A stretch of DNA of 64,000 nucleotides from Mycoplasmopsis bovis PG45 (GTDB lineage: Bacteria; Bacillota_I; Bacilli_A; Mycoplasmatales; Metamycoplasmataceae): the NCBI RefSeq assembly GCF_000183385.1, contig NC_014760.1, forward strand, positions 248,001 through 312,000. The letters run 5' to 3'. Position numbers and translations under genes: made by a program. This document shows, one piece after another, positions 55,073-64,000 of this stretch; the stretch's first letter is position 1, and each line of letters opens with the position of its first letter. The notes under the pieces are model-generated. The model was not told the DNA's origin. It worked only from the letters and a program-made list of their open reading frames with translations, and searched no databases.

Positions 55073-55348
55073 TTAGAAGTTAACTAGCTCTCTAAGATAT
55101 TTAGAAGGAGTAAATTTAATAACACGTTTTTCAGGCACTGATAACTCATTCATTGTAAAAGGATTTATGGTATCACGCCCCCTTCTTATTCTTGTTTCGA
55201 AAATACCTAAAGATGAAAGTTGCACTTTATTTTCAGCAATTAATTCTTCCTTAAGTACAAAGACAAAAGCGTCAAAAAATTGATCTGCTTTTTTTACTGA
55301 AACTTCCATTTTATTAGCGATTGCCTTGATAAATTCTTTTTTAGTCAT
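55073..55348 (-). CDS. hup: HU-family DNA-binding protein
   Basis: A 91-residue nucleoid protein. The body (MTKKEFIKAIANKMEVSVKKA) and the beta-arm region (GIFETRIRRGRDTINPFT) are typical, and the C-terminus (VIKFTPSKYLRELV) closes the dimer fold. It is convergent with recU and probably monocistronic. Confidence 0.94.
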   Translation of the reverse strand: MTKKEFIKAIANKMEVSVKKADQFFDAFVFVLKEELIAENKVQLSSLGIFETRIRRGRDTINPFTMNELSVPEKRVIKFTPSKYLRELVNF

Positions 55349-55963
55349 TTGATTTTCCCTTCTGAATAATCACAGTAGGATATTATCCTATTTATATATT
55401 ACTAAATTTATAGGTAAATTTTTTATTTTTGTTCCTATTACCCTATAAATAAAGGATAAAATAAAAATTTGTGTGATTTATTCATATTACAAACACAATA
55501 ATATATCAAAGTATTTTTAAAAGCAAAACATAATTTCTAAATTTATTTTGCATATAAATAATTAATAATGTATAAAAGATTAAGTATTTAGATTTATATT
55601 TTATTTTATAAAGTTGTGCACATTATGTTTTTATACTGTAAAATACCTATAACAATAGGAAATATTAAACTTACAACTCTTTTTGGTGTTTCAATTTTTG
55701 AGCGCTTTGGATTAGCAAGCTAAAATTCTTGATTTTTGAGCCAAAAATAAGAGTGTTTAACCTACTTTTTAACTACTTTTAAATACACATTCTTGAATTT
55801 TAAAAATATTTAAATAAATACTCCCAAATTTTTAGTTTCAGATTATAATTGTAAATGCAACATTTACTAAGAAGCAAAAGGTTGTTAATTATCCGTTTTG
55901 TTGTCTATGGATAAGTAAGAAATTTTTGTGGAGTAAAGTTCATTTATGAACAAAGGAGGCAAC
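55349..55963 (+). promoter_or_regulatory. Promoter and leader of the S10 operon
   Basis: A 615-base gap without a gene. TATAAT at 55844-55849 is the best -10 box for the operon, giving a leader of about 105 bases. The leader can form TTATCC/GGATAA (near 55895-55920). Upstream it is very AT-rich with no supported frame. AAAGGAGG directly precedes rpsJ. Confidence 0.6.
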
Positions 55964-56269
55964 ATGAGTAAAGTTAATATCAAGGTGAAAAGTTTTGATC
56001 ACTCATTAGCTGATTTTGGCGCTAAGAAAATTGTTGAATTAGCAACCAAAAACAATACTAAATTTAGTGGTCCAGTTCCACTTCCTACTAAAAGAGAAGT
56101 GGTTACTATCTTAAGATCAGTTCACATTAACAAAAAGTCACGTGAACAATTCGAAAGTAGAACTTTCCAAAGATTAATTGTGTTCATTGACCCAAGTGAA
56201 CAAACAATTGACAAACTAAAAAGACTTGAATTACCTTCAGGTGTTGAAATTCAAGTTTCACAAAAATAA
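55964..56269 (+). CDS. rpsJ: 30S ribosomal protein uS10
   Basis: A 101-residue protein starting MSKVNIKVKSFDHSLAD. The ATG at 55964 is preferred because AAAGGAGG lies just before it; a longer frame starting at 55946 would place that site inside. It opens the S10 operon. Confidence 0.95.
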   Translation: MSKVNIKVKSFDHSLADFGAKKIVELATKNNTKFSGPVPLPTKREVVTILRSVHINKKSREQFESRTFQRLIVFIDPSEQTIDKLKRLELPSGVEIQVSQK

Positions 56270-56322
56270 ATCCAACTTGCATTTGCAAGCTATGGTCATC
56301 AAAAATAGATTAGGAGATGAAT

Positions 56323-57153
56323 ATGAAAGGAATCTTAGGACGTAAGGTTGGAATGACTCAAATCTACACAGAACTTGGTCAAAGAATACCAGTTACTGTT
56401 GTTGAAGTTAAACCAAATGTTGTTACAAAAGTTCTAACAGTAGAGCAAAATGGTTATGTTGCAACACAATTAGCTACTGTTGAGAAAAAAGCTAAGAGAG
56501 TAAACAGACCATTAGCAGGTCAATTTATTCAAGCTAAAACAACACCTAAGCAATACATTAAAGAAATTCGTGGTATGCAAGGCTATGAATTAGGACAAGA
56601 AGTTAACGCAAGCATTTTTGAAGCTGGTGAATTGGTTGATATCACAGGAACTTCTAAAGGTAAAGGGTTTGCTGGTACAATCAAAAGATGAAACCAACAC
56701 ATAGGACCTAAATCACATGGTGGTGGTGGCGGTAGTCAACCTGTTAGACAAACTGGTTCGCTTGGTGATATATCAGGCAACCGTGTTGTTAAAGGTATGA
56801 CAATGCCAGGTCACTTAGGTTCAGAAAAAACTACAGTTCAAAACTTAGAAATTGTTAAGGTTGATGTAGCAAATAACATTCTTTTAGTTAAAGGCTCAAT
56901 TCCAGGTGCTAAAAAATCATTTGTGATTATTAAGCAAGCTGTTAAAGGTCTTCCAACGAAAGAAGCAATTAAGTTAGTTGATGTTAAAGAAGTTGTTAAG
57001 ATGAATGAGCTTATTGAAAGAGCAAAAAAATTCAATATTGAAGTTACAGTTGGTATGACTTCAGCTGAATTAGAACCTCTAATTCTTAATGCTGAAGCTG
57101 AACAAGCTGCACAAGCTGCTAAAGAAAAAGAAGCTGCTGAAGGAGATAAATAA
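56323..57153 (+). CDS. rplC: 50S ribosomal protein uL3
   Basis: A 276-residue protein ([40 protein letters not shown]). It is longer than the usual 210 residues through an Ala/Glu/Lys-rich C-terminal tail of about 60 residues ([13 protein letters not shown]... [17 protein letters not shown]). One TGA encodes Trp. The ATG at 56323 follows TAGGAGATGAAT. Its stop overlaps the rplD start (TAATG). Confidence 0.95.
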
Positions 57154-58124
57154 TGGCTGATTTAGAAAAAGAAATGAAGACAACAACCAAAAAATCTACT
57201 TCATCTACTAAAAAGAGCACAACAGCTAAAAAACCAGCTGAAACAAAATCAACTTCAAGTACAAAGAAAACTACTTCTACAGCTGCTAAAAAACCAGCTG
57301 AAGCAAAATCAACTTCGAGTACAAAGAAAACTACTTCTACAGCTGCTAAAAAACCAGTAGCATCAAAATCAACTGAAAGCGCAAAAACTACAACAAAAAC
57401 TACATCAGCTGAAAAAGCTAAGTCACCAAGCACCACTGCTAAGAAAACTACTGCAAAAGTAGCTAAGGAAGTTAAAGAAGTAGCTAAAAAACCTGCTATT
57501 ACAGCTGAAAAATTTGAAAAACCTACAAAATTGGAATTTGATACATCTAAGTTAAATCCTAAATTATTTGCTTCAAGCAAAATTTATTCACAAGCAATTT
57601 TTGACACCATTATTTCTGACAGAGCTTCTAGACGTCAAGGTACACATGATGTTAAAAGCCGTGCTGAAGTACGCGGTGGTGGCAAAAAACCTTGAAGACA
57701 AAAAGGAACAGGTAGAGCACGTGCCGGTTCAACTAGATCGCCAATATGAGTAGGTGGTGGTAGAGCTTTTGGCCCTACACCAGCTAGAAACTATAAGCTT
57801 AAAGTCAACAAAAAAGTTCGTTTCAATGCATTTATTTCAGCATTAACATTATTAGCGCAAAGCAAAGCAGTTGTTATTGATGATTTCAAATTAGAATCAA
57901 TTTCAACTAAGGCTGCAATTAACAAATTAAATGACTTAGGCATTAAAAACCAAAAGCACATTTTAATTGCAACAAATGATGAAGTTACCTATAAATCAGT
58001 TGCAAACTTACAAAATGTAATTTGCGTTAAACCATCATCTGTCTCTGTAGAAAACTTGATTTGAGCTGATGTATTAGTTTTATCAACTGAAGGCTATGAA
58101 AACTTTGAAGGGAGAATTAAATAA
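57153..58124 (+). CDS. rplD: 50S ribosomal protein uL4 with long N-terminal extension
   Basis: A 323-residue protein; the uL4 core ([21 protein letters not shown] onward, with [19 protein letters not shown]) begins near residue 143. The first 120-140 residues are Lys/Thr/Ser/Ala-rich and nearly without hydrophobics, like a histone-H1 tail, built in part of a 60-bp tandem repeat. Such an extension is disordered and basic and may contact rRNA or DNA. Several TGA codons encode Trp. The start at 57153 is shared with the rplC stop. Confidence 0.92.
57241..57360 (+). repeat. 60-bp tandem repeat in rplD
   Basis: Two adjacent 60-bp units (57241-57300 and 57301-57360) differ at only a few positions, followed by a degenerate third. 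Each encodes the Lys/Thr/Ser/Ala-rich string of the uL4 extension. Confidence 0.8.
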
Positions 58125-58564
58125 TGGAAATAACTCGTGTTATTAAAAGTCCAGTTCTTACTGAAAAGTCAAATGATGCCTTAGGTAAAAATGTTTATAC
58201 ATTTGAAGTTGATTGAGCAGCAAACAAGTTCCAAATTAAAAGAGCTGTTGAGTTTATTTTCAAGGTTAAGGTGCTATCAGTTAACACACTTAAAGTTGAC
58301 AAACAACCTAAAAGTTTAGGTCGTTATCACGGATTTACAAACAAATATAAGAAAGCTTTTGTTAAATTAGCTGAAGGCTATACAATTTCATTCTACCCAC
58401 AAGAAGAAGAAAAACAAGATAAAGCCAAAGTTGAAAAAGAAAAAGCTGAAGCTGCTAAGGCAGAAAAAGAAAAGACTGCAGAAAAAGAAGCAAAATTAGC
58501 AGAAAAAATTGCTGCTAAAAAAGCAAAGAAATCTTCTGTAGCAAAAGAAAAAGAAGAAAAATAA
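58124..58564 (+). CDS. rplW: 50S ribosomal protein uL23
   Basis: A 146-residue protein with the core [20 protein letters not shown]... and a Lys/Glu/Ala-rich C-terminal tail of about 45 residues beyond the usual end. uL23 sits at the tunnel exit, where trigger factor and SRP dock, so the charged tail is of interest. The ATG overlaps the rplD stop. One TGA encodes Trp. Confidence 0.94.
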
Positions 58565-58580
58565 TTTATGAGGATTAATT

Positions 58581-58618
58581 TTGCTTAAAAGATGAATTCC
58601 TCAACTATTTTTAAGCAA
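58581..58618 (+). promoter_or_regulatory. Hairpin between rplW and rplB
   Basis: A 10-bp stem TTGCTTAAAA/TTTTAAGCAA spans most of the only sizeable gap in the operon, with an alternative GAGGA/TCCTC pairing across it. AAGGAG directly follows the stem and serves rplB. It could regulate uL2 translation. Confidence 0.5.
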
Positions 58619-58633
58619 GGAGAAATATTAGAA

Positions 58634-59479
58634 ATGGCAGTTAAACATTACAAGCCAGTTACAAATGGTCGCCGTAATATGTCATCTCTAGATTATTCAA
58701 AAAATCTAAGCGGTCACGCACCTGAAAAATCATTATTAGTGATTTTAAAGAAACACTCAGGTCGTAACAACCAAGGTAAAATTACAGTTAGACACCAAGG
58801 TGGCCGTGTAAAGAGATACTATCGTATTATTGACTTTAAACGTAACAAGGATGATATTCCAGCAGTTGTTAAATCAATTGAATATGATCCAAACAGATCA
58901 GCAAATATTTGCTTATTAGCATATGCTGATGGTGAAAAAAGATACATTTTAGCACCCGAAGGTATTAAAGTTGGACAAAAAGTTATTTCAGGAAACAATG
59001 TTGATATTTTAGTAGGTAACTCATTACCACTTTCAAACATTCCTGAAGGTACATTTGTTCATAACGTTGAAATGCAACCAGGTGGTGGGGGCATTATTGC
59101 AAGAAGTGCTGGAACATCAGCACAAATCTTAGGTAAAGATGATGATGGTAAGTATGTAGTATTACGTCTAAAATCAGGCGAAATGCGTAGAATACTAGCT
59201 CGTTGCCGTGCAACTATAGGTGTTGTTGGTAACGGCGAACATTCATTGGTTCTTTTAGGTAAAGCTGGTAGAAGTAGACATTTAGGTGTTCGTCCAACAG
59301 TTCGTGGTTCTGTTATGAACCCAATTGATCACCCACATGGTGGTGGTGAAGGTAAGCAACCTATTGGACGTAAGGCTCCTTTAACTCCTTGAGGTAAAAA
59401 GGCTCTTGGTGTTAAAACAAGAAAAACTAAGAAATCTTCAACAAAATTGATTTTAAGAAGAAGAAAGGACTCTAAATAA
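58634..59479 (+). CDS. rplB: 50S ribosomal protein uL2
   Basis: A 281-residue protein ([18 protein letters not shown]), with the conserved [22 protein letters not shown] near the peptidyl-transferase centre. The last Trp of that motif is TGA-encoded, good evidence for the code. An upstream in-frame ATG at 58592 is rejected because AAGGAGAAATATTAGAA sits before the ATG at 58634. Confidence 0.96.
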
Positions 59480-59757
59480 TGGCTCGTAGTCTTAAAAAAG
59501 GCCCTTTTGCTGATGAATACTTACTTAAAAAAGTAGATGCTATTTTAGAAGGAAAAATGCCTAAAAAGCCTATTAAAACCTGATCAAGAAGATCAACCAT
59601 TTTCCCAAGTTTTATAGGCTTAACATTCCAAGTTCACAACGGTCGTCAACACATCGATGTTTATGTAACTGATGATATGGTTGGCCACAAATTAGGAGAA
59701 TTTGTTCCAACTAGAACATATTCAGGTCATGGTGCTGAAAAAGGTAAGAAGAAATAA
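59479..59757 (+). CDS. rpsS: 30S ribosomal protein uS19
   Basis: A 92-residue protein ([18 protein letters not shown], ending [12 protein letters not shown]). It binds 16S rRNA in the head with uS13. One TGA encodes Trp. Its ATG overlaps the rplB stop. Confidence 0.96.
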
Positions 59758-59759
59758 TT

Positions 59760-60104
59760 ATGAGTACTCAACAAGCTAAAGCAGTTGTTAAAATTCAAAG
59801 AATTTCTCCAAGAAAAGCTCGTTTAGTTGCTGATTTATTCAGAGGCAAAGACGTTAAAGTTGCACTTGGTATTCTTAACAACACAAACAAGAAAGCATCA
59901 CAATTATTTATTAAATTATTAAATTCAGCCATTGCTAACGCAACAAACAACCATGGAATGGATGCATCAAAATTATTTGTTAAAGAAGTATTAGTTAATG
60001 AAGGACCTACACTTAAAAGATACCAACCACGTTCTCAAGGTAGAGCTTATTCTATTTTTAAAAGAACATCTAATTTATCAATAGCATTGGAAGAAAGGGC
60101 GTAA
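59760..60104 (+). CDS. rplV: 50S ribosomal protein uL22
   Basis: A 114-residue protein ([34 protein letters not shown]). Its beta hairpin lines the exit tunnel, where macrolide-resistance changes occur. It follows rpsS by two bases. Confidence 0.96.
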   Translation: MSTQQAKAVVKIQRISPRKARLVADLFRGKDVKVALGILNNTNKKASQLFIKLLNSAIANATNNHGMDASKLFVKEVLVNEGPTLKRYQPRSQGRAYSIFKRTSNLSIALEERA

Positions 60105-60106
60105 TC

Positions 60107-60757
60107 ATGGGACAAAAAGTTAATCCAAATGGCTTCCGTTATGGAATTACAAAGCCTATTAACTCTGTTTGATTTGCTGAAAAGCAAAACTATGGGGACT
60201 TATTAGTTCAAGATGCTAAAATCTACAAATTCTTTGATAAATTAGTTAGAAAATACCAAATTGGAAATACCCTTATTAAAAGAACTAAGGCACAAAAAGT
60301 TACTGTTGTCTTACAAACTAGCCAACCAGCTAAATTATTAGGTAAAAATGGCACAAATATTGAAAAAATTACCAAAGATTTACAAAAATATCTAAAAAAC
60401 AAATCACTTGATATTAATTTACAAGTTTCATTATTGAAACAACCTGAATTAAATGCTAGACTAGCTGCAGAAGCTATAGCACAGAAATTAGAAAACCGTG
60501 AAAGTTTTCGTGTTGCTCAAAAGTTAGTTATTAATGATGCACTTAGAGCTGGTGCAAAAGGAATTAAAACCCAGGTTTCAGGACGTTTAAATGGTGTTGA
60601 TATGGCTAGAGCAGAAGGCTACAGCCGTGGTGAAATGAGACTTCACACCCTAAGACAAGATGTTGACTTTGCAAAGGCAACAGCTAGAACCATTTATGGT
60701 GCTATTGGTGTTAAAGTTTGAATTTCTAAAGGTGAACTTTTGGAAGGAGATAAATAA
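60107..60757 (+). CDS. rpsC: 30S ribosomal protein uS3
   Basis: A 216-residue protein ([20 protein letters not shown]) with a KH domain ([13 protein letters not shown]) and C-terminal domain. Two TGA codons encode Trp. It forms part of the mRNA entry site. The stop overlaps the rplP start. Confidence 0.96.
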
Positions 60758-61182
60758 TGCTTCAACCAAAAAGAACTAAATATCGTAAGCCTTTTTTAGT
60801 ACGTCATGATAAAAGAAAAGCTCACAAAGGTAATACAGTAGAATTTGGCGAATTCGGCTTACAAGCAGTTACATCTGCCTGAGTAGATGCACGTCAAATT
60901 GAAGCTGCTCGTATTGCTATTACACGTAGAATGGGTCGTGAAGGTAATGTTATTATTAGAATCTTCCCTCACTTCTCAAAAACATCTAAACCTATTGGTG
61001 TTCGTATGGGTTCAGGTAAAGGTTCTCCTGAAAAATGATATACAGCTGTTAAAGTAAATACAGTTATGTTTGAAGTTTCAGGTGTTTCTGAAGAAATTGC
61101 ACGTGATGCACTTAGATTAGGTGGTCACAAATTACCAGTGTCATGAAAAATTATTACTAAGAGTGAAGGAGAAAATCAATAA
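60757..61182 (+). CDS. rplP: 50S ribosomal protein uL16
   Basis: A 141-residue protein ([34 protein letters not shown]). It positions tRNA at the A site. TGA encodes several Trp. ATG and stop overlap its neighbours by one base. Confidence 0.96.
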
Positions 61183-61379
61183 TGCTTTATAAAGATATTA
61201 AAGTTAAGTCAGTTGATGAGCTCCAAAAACTAGTAAAAGACTTTGAAGCTGAATTATGAACTTTGAATTTCAAAAAAGCTGTTGGAAGCTTAGACCAAAG
61301 CCACAAAATTAAAGCAATTAGAAGAGATATTGCTAGAGTAAAAACTGAGCTAAATGCAAGAGCAAAGGGAGCTAAATAA
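61182..61379 (+). CDS. rpmC: 50S ribosomal protein uL29
   Basis: A 65-residue two-helix protein ([37 protein letters not shown]), located near the tunnel exit with uL23. One TGA encodes Trp. Overlaps rplP and rpsQ by one base each. Confidence 0.95.
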
Positions 61380-61645
61380 TGGAAAGAAATACACGTAAAA
61401 CTTTACAAGGCAAAGTTATATCTGCTCGTGGTGACAAGACTATCATTGTTGAAGTTGAAAGCCACAGATCACATGCCTTGTATTCAAAACGTTATAGAGT
61501 AGTCAAAAAATTTGCTGTACACGATGAAAAAAATATTGCTAATGTTAATGACATTGTAACTATTATGGAAACTAGACCGCTTTCTAAAACAAAGCACTTC
61601 CGTTTAGTTGCAATTAAGCAAGCCGCAGTTCAAGGAGAAAAATAA
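61379..61645 (+). CDS. rpsQ: 30S ribosomal protein uS17
   Basis: An 88-residue OB-fold protein ([36 protein letters not shown]-like region). Its ATG overlaps the rpmC stop. Confidence 0.96.
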   Translation: MERNTRKTLQGKVISARGDKTIIVEVESHRSHALYSKRYRVVKKFAVHDEKNIANVNDIVTIMETRPLSKTKHFRLVAIKQAAVQGEK

Positions 61646-61648
61646 TCT

Positions 61649-62017
61649 ATGGTTTTAGAACTATCCAAATTAAATGTTGCTGATAATTCAGGAGCAAAAG
61701 AAGTTGGTGTTATTAGAGTTCTTGGCGGCTCACGTAAAAAAACAGCAAACATTGGCGACGTAATTATTTGCTCAGTTAAAAAAGCTATTCCTACAGGTAT
61801 TGTTAAAGAAGGTCAAGTAGTTAAAGCAGTTATTGTTAGATCGGTTTATGGTATTCACCGTGAAAACGGTCAACACATTCGTTTTGACGATAATGCAGTT
61901 GTAATTATTAAAGACGATAAAACACCTAGAGGAACTCGTGTATTTGGCCCTGTGGCTCGTGAATTGCGTGATAAAGGTTATCTAAAGATTGTCTCACTTG
62001 CACCAGAAGTGCTATAA
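61649..62017 (+). CDS. rplN: 50S ribosomal protein uL14
   Basis: A 122-residue protein ([40 protein letters not shown]). It forms an inter-subunit bridge. The ATG at 61649 follows rpsQ by three bases, with GGAG in the rpsQ end serving as ribosome binding site. Confidence 0.96.
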   Translation: MVLELSKLNVADNSGAKEVGVIRVLGGSRKKTANIGDVIICSVKKAIPTGIVKEGQVVKAVIVRSVYGIHRENGQHIRFDDNAVVIIKDDKTPRGTRVFGPVARELRDKGYLKIVSLAPEVL

Positions 62018-62029
62018 AAAAGGATTATT

Positions 62030-62356
62030 ATGAAAATCAAGTTTAAGAAAAATGATGAAGTAATAGTTATTGCTGGCTCACATAAGGGCAAAACCGGTCG
62101 TATTGTTAGAGTAGATATTAACAACAATACTGCAATAGTTAAAGACATTAATATAGTAACTAAACACGTAAAACCTGGTCAAGGTAATGATGGCTCAATT
62201 AAGAAAATGGAAGCTCCAATTCATATTTCAAATCTTTCAATCTTAGTTAAAAAAGCAACTAAGACATCACCAGCACAATTTTCTAAAATTGGATACAAAT
62301 TTGACAAAGATAATAAAAAAGTACGTATCTTACGTAAAACTAAGAAGGAAATTTAA
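62030..62356 (+). CDS. rplX: 50S ribosomal protein uL24
   Basis: A 108-residue KOW-domain protein ([26 protein letters not shown]), an assembly initiator of the large subunit. AAAGGATT precedes the ATG. Confidence 0.95.
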
Positions 62357-62358
62357 TT

Positions 62359-62904
62359 ATGAACTTAAAGCAAAAATATTTAACTGATGTAGTTCCTGCT
62401 TTAATGAAGCAATATGGCTATAAATCAATTATGCAAGTTCCAAGATTAGAAAAAATCGTGCTTAATATGACAGCTGGTAAAGAAGTTACAAACTCAAAGG
62501 CAATTGAAGAAGTGCTAAATGAACTAACTCAAATTTCAGGACAAAAACCATTTCAAACCCGTGCTAAAAAATCAAACGCTTCATGAAAACTTCGTGAAGG
62601 TATGGCAATGGGTGGTAAAGTAACACTAAGAAGAGATAGAATGTGAGACTTCTTAGAAAAATTCATTAATGTTGCTATGCCACGTATTCGTGACTTCCGT
62701 GGTGCTAATCCTAAAGCATTTGACGGAAGAGGAAATTACTCATTTGGAGTAAAAGAAGAAATCATCTTCCCAGAAATTGAATTTGACAAAATTAGAAGAA
62801 TTAAAGGCCTTGATGTACAAATTATTACATCAGTGAACAGTGATAAAGAAGCTAGAAGTTTATTAGAATTAATTGGAATGCCTTTTAGTAAGGGAGAAAA
62901 ATAA
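62359..62904 (+). CDS. rplE: 50S ribosomal protein uL5
   Basis: A 181-residue protein ([39 protein letters not shown]). It binds 5S rRNA and contacts P-site tRNA. Two TGA codons encode Trp. Confidence 0.96.
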
Positions 62905-62906
62905 TT

Positions 62907-63092
62907 ATGGCTAAAAGTTCATTAAAAGCTAAGCAAAAAAAGCACCCTAAATTTTCAACACGTGCTTATACACGTTGCGAACTATGTGGTCGTGTGCATG
63001 CAGTTTTAAGAAAATACAAAATCTGCCGTATCTGTTTCCGTGAATTAGCTCACCAAGGCAAGATACCTGGTATGAAGAAAGCGAGTTGATAA
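62907..63092 (+). CDS. rpsN: 30S ribosomal protein uS14, zinc type
   Basis: A 61-residue protein with [12 protein letters not shown] and ICRICFRE, two CxxC pairs binding zinc. The last residue is a TGA-encoded Trp (KKASW), matching the usual 61-residue length, with the stop TAA at 63090-63092. Confidence 0.96.
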
Positions 63093-63093
63093 T

Positions 63094-63489
63094 ATGTTTA
63101 TAACAGATCCTATTTCAGATATGATTGTTAGAATCAAAAATGCAAATCAAAGAAAATTTAAAACTGTGCTTATTCCTTATTCAAACAAAAAGGCAAAAAT
63201 TCTAGAAATTCTTTTAAATGAAGGCTACATTGCAAGTTTTATTACAAAAGACGAAGGTAAAGACAAGGCGCTAGAAGTTTCATTAAAATACAAAGGCAAT
63301 CAATCTGCTATTATCGACTTCAAGCGTATTTCTAAACCTGGTCTTAGAGTATATGCTTCTGCTAATAATTTACCATCGGTATTATCAGGTTATGGTACTG
63401 CAATAATTTCAACTTCTAAAGGTGTAATGACTGAAAAACAAGCTCGTAAGGAAAATGTAGGTGGTGAAGTACTTGCCTACATTTGATAG
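63094..63489 (+). CDS. rpsH: 30S ribosomal protein uS8
   Basis: A 131-residue protein (TDPISDMIVRIKNANQRK, GTAIISTSKGVMTEKQARK). The last residue is Trp encoded by TGA just before TAG, giving GEVLAYIW, the normal uS8 end. Confidence 0.96.
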
Positions 63490-63498
63490 GAGGTTTTG

Positions 63499-64000
63499 AT
63501 GTCTCGTGTCGGAAACAGAATATTAACCATTCCTGAAAAAGTTTCATTAACTCAAGATGGCACTTTATTAACAATTGAAGGGCCACTTGGTAAGTTACAA
63601 AGAAACATTAGTCCACTAATTGCACTTAAAGTTGAAAATAATCAAATTAGCACAATTAGAGCAAATGAAGAAAAATCTACAAAACAATTACATGGAACAA
63701 CTAATGCTCTTATCTCAAATATGCTTATTGGTGTATCAAAAGGTTATAAGAAAGAATTAGTTATCAAAGGTGTTGGTTTTAAATTCACACTTAAAGGTGA
63801 TGTTTTAGAAGTTTCTGCTGGTTATTCACACTTAGTAAACTTAGATGTTCCTGCTGGAATCAAAGTTGAAGTTCCTAAACCAGTAGAATTAGTAATTTCA
63901 GGTATCGATAAAGAAATAGTTGGTCAATTTGCAGCAGTTGTTAGAGCTGTAAGAAAACCTATACCATATTCAGGTAAAGGTATTGCATACAAGGATGAAG
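63499..64000 (+). CDS. rplF: 50S ribosomal protein uL6 (partial, cut by window end)
   Basis: The first 167 codons of uL6 (MSRVGNRILTIPEKVSLTQDG, ending at RKPIPYSGKGIAYKDE). TAGGAGG precedes the ATG. The gene continues beyond the window; it is normal so far as seen. Confidence 0.95.
   Translation, partial: MSRVGNRILTIPEKVSLTQDGTLLTIEGPLGKLQRNISPLIALKVENNQISTIRANEEKSTKQLHGTTNALISNMLIGVSKGYKKELVIKGVGFKFTLKGDVLEVSAGYSHLVNLDVPAGIKVEVPKPVELVISGIDKEIVGQFAAVVRAVRKPIPYSGKGIAYKDE

Noticed and set aside
57119-57580. Valine/phenylalanine-rich open frame on the minus strand opposite rplD
   Set aside because: It is the complement of the Lys/Thr/Ala-rich uL4 extension, with no ribosome binding site and inside a ribosomal operon.

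Overview
The window is a 64 kb stretch of a low-GC mollicute chromosome. TGA must be read as tryptophan: most conserved proteins here (Ffh, MetK, GltX, HsdM, HsdR, uL2, uS8) are full length only if internal TGA codons are translated, and all coordinates below use that code. S10-operon order, lipoproteins with 'AASC' lipoboxes, an IS1630-like IS30 element, an MnuA-type surface nuclease and a Xer-associated type I restriction locus suggest a Hominis-group Mycoplasma (Mycoplasmopsis), most like the bovis/agalactiae cluster. The species cannot be fixed from this sequence alone.

Layout. 0.1-7.3 kb is accessory: an IS1634-type transposase remnant, a surface nuclease lipoprotein, leucyl aminopeptidase whose terminator was hit and duplicated by an IS30 element, then a papain-like cysteine peptidase gene overlapping a polytopic membrane protein gene. 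7.5-17.2 kb is housekeeping: tRNA-Gly, pgk, nicotinate phosphoribosyltransferase, a YdbC-like protein, a GNAT, ffh, a YwaF-like membrane protein, metK behind a structured attenuator-like leader, and gltX. 17.4-24.6 kb is a surface-protein region: two tandem S41-peptidase paralogues, a formyl-THF cyclo-ligase, then lipoprotein genes with poly(G) tracts in the signal-peptide region. Both intact copies are out of frame in this sequence, one carries five perfect 102-bp repeats plus a partial one, and a third copy is decayed.

24.9-40.4 kb is a defence/plasticity island: hsdM-hsdS-hsdR, a tyrosine recombinase and a second hsdS in opposite orientation sharing long inverted repeats with the first (an inversion-type specificity switch), an IS3 element, and a 1570-residue DUF4011/COG1112-type helicase with a C-terminal endonuclease-like domain. 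41-55.3 kb returns to core functions: gyrA, a divergent protein of uncertain role, rpsD, rpmE, CIRCE-hrcA-grpE (GrpE fused to an FKBP-like domain), mscL, a small double-glycine-leader peptide gene with a strong ribosome binding site, rplU-rpmA, an RNA pseudouridine synthase, an M42 aminopeptidase, ymdB, recA, recU and HU. From 55.9 kb to the end runs the S10-spc ribosomal protein operon, rpsJ to rplF (cut by the window end), mostly with ATG/TAA overlaps.

The candidates that best deserve follow-up are the double-glycine peptide gene at 49.3 kb (possibly linked to cysteine-peptidase processing), the invertible hsd locus whose inversion would also flip hsdR, the poly(G)-switched lipoproteins, and the metK leader whose terminator hairpin also holds the likely Shine-Dalgarno sequence.
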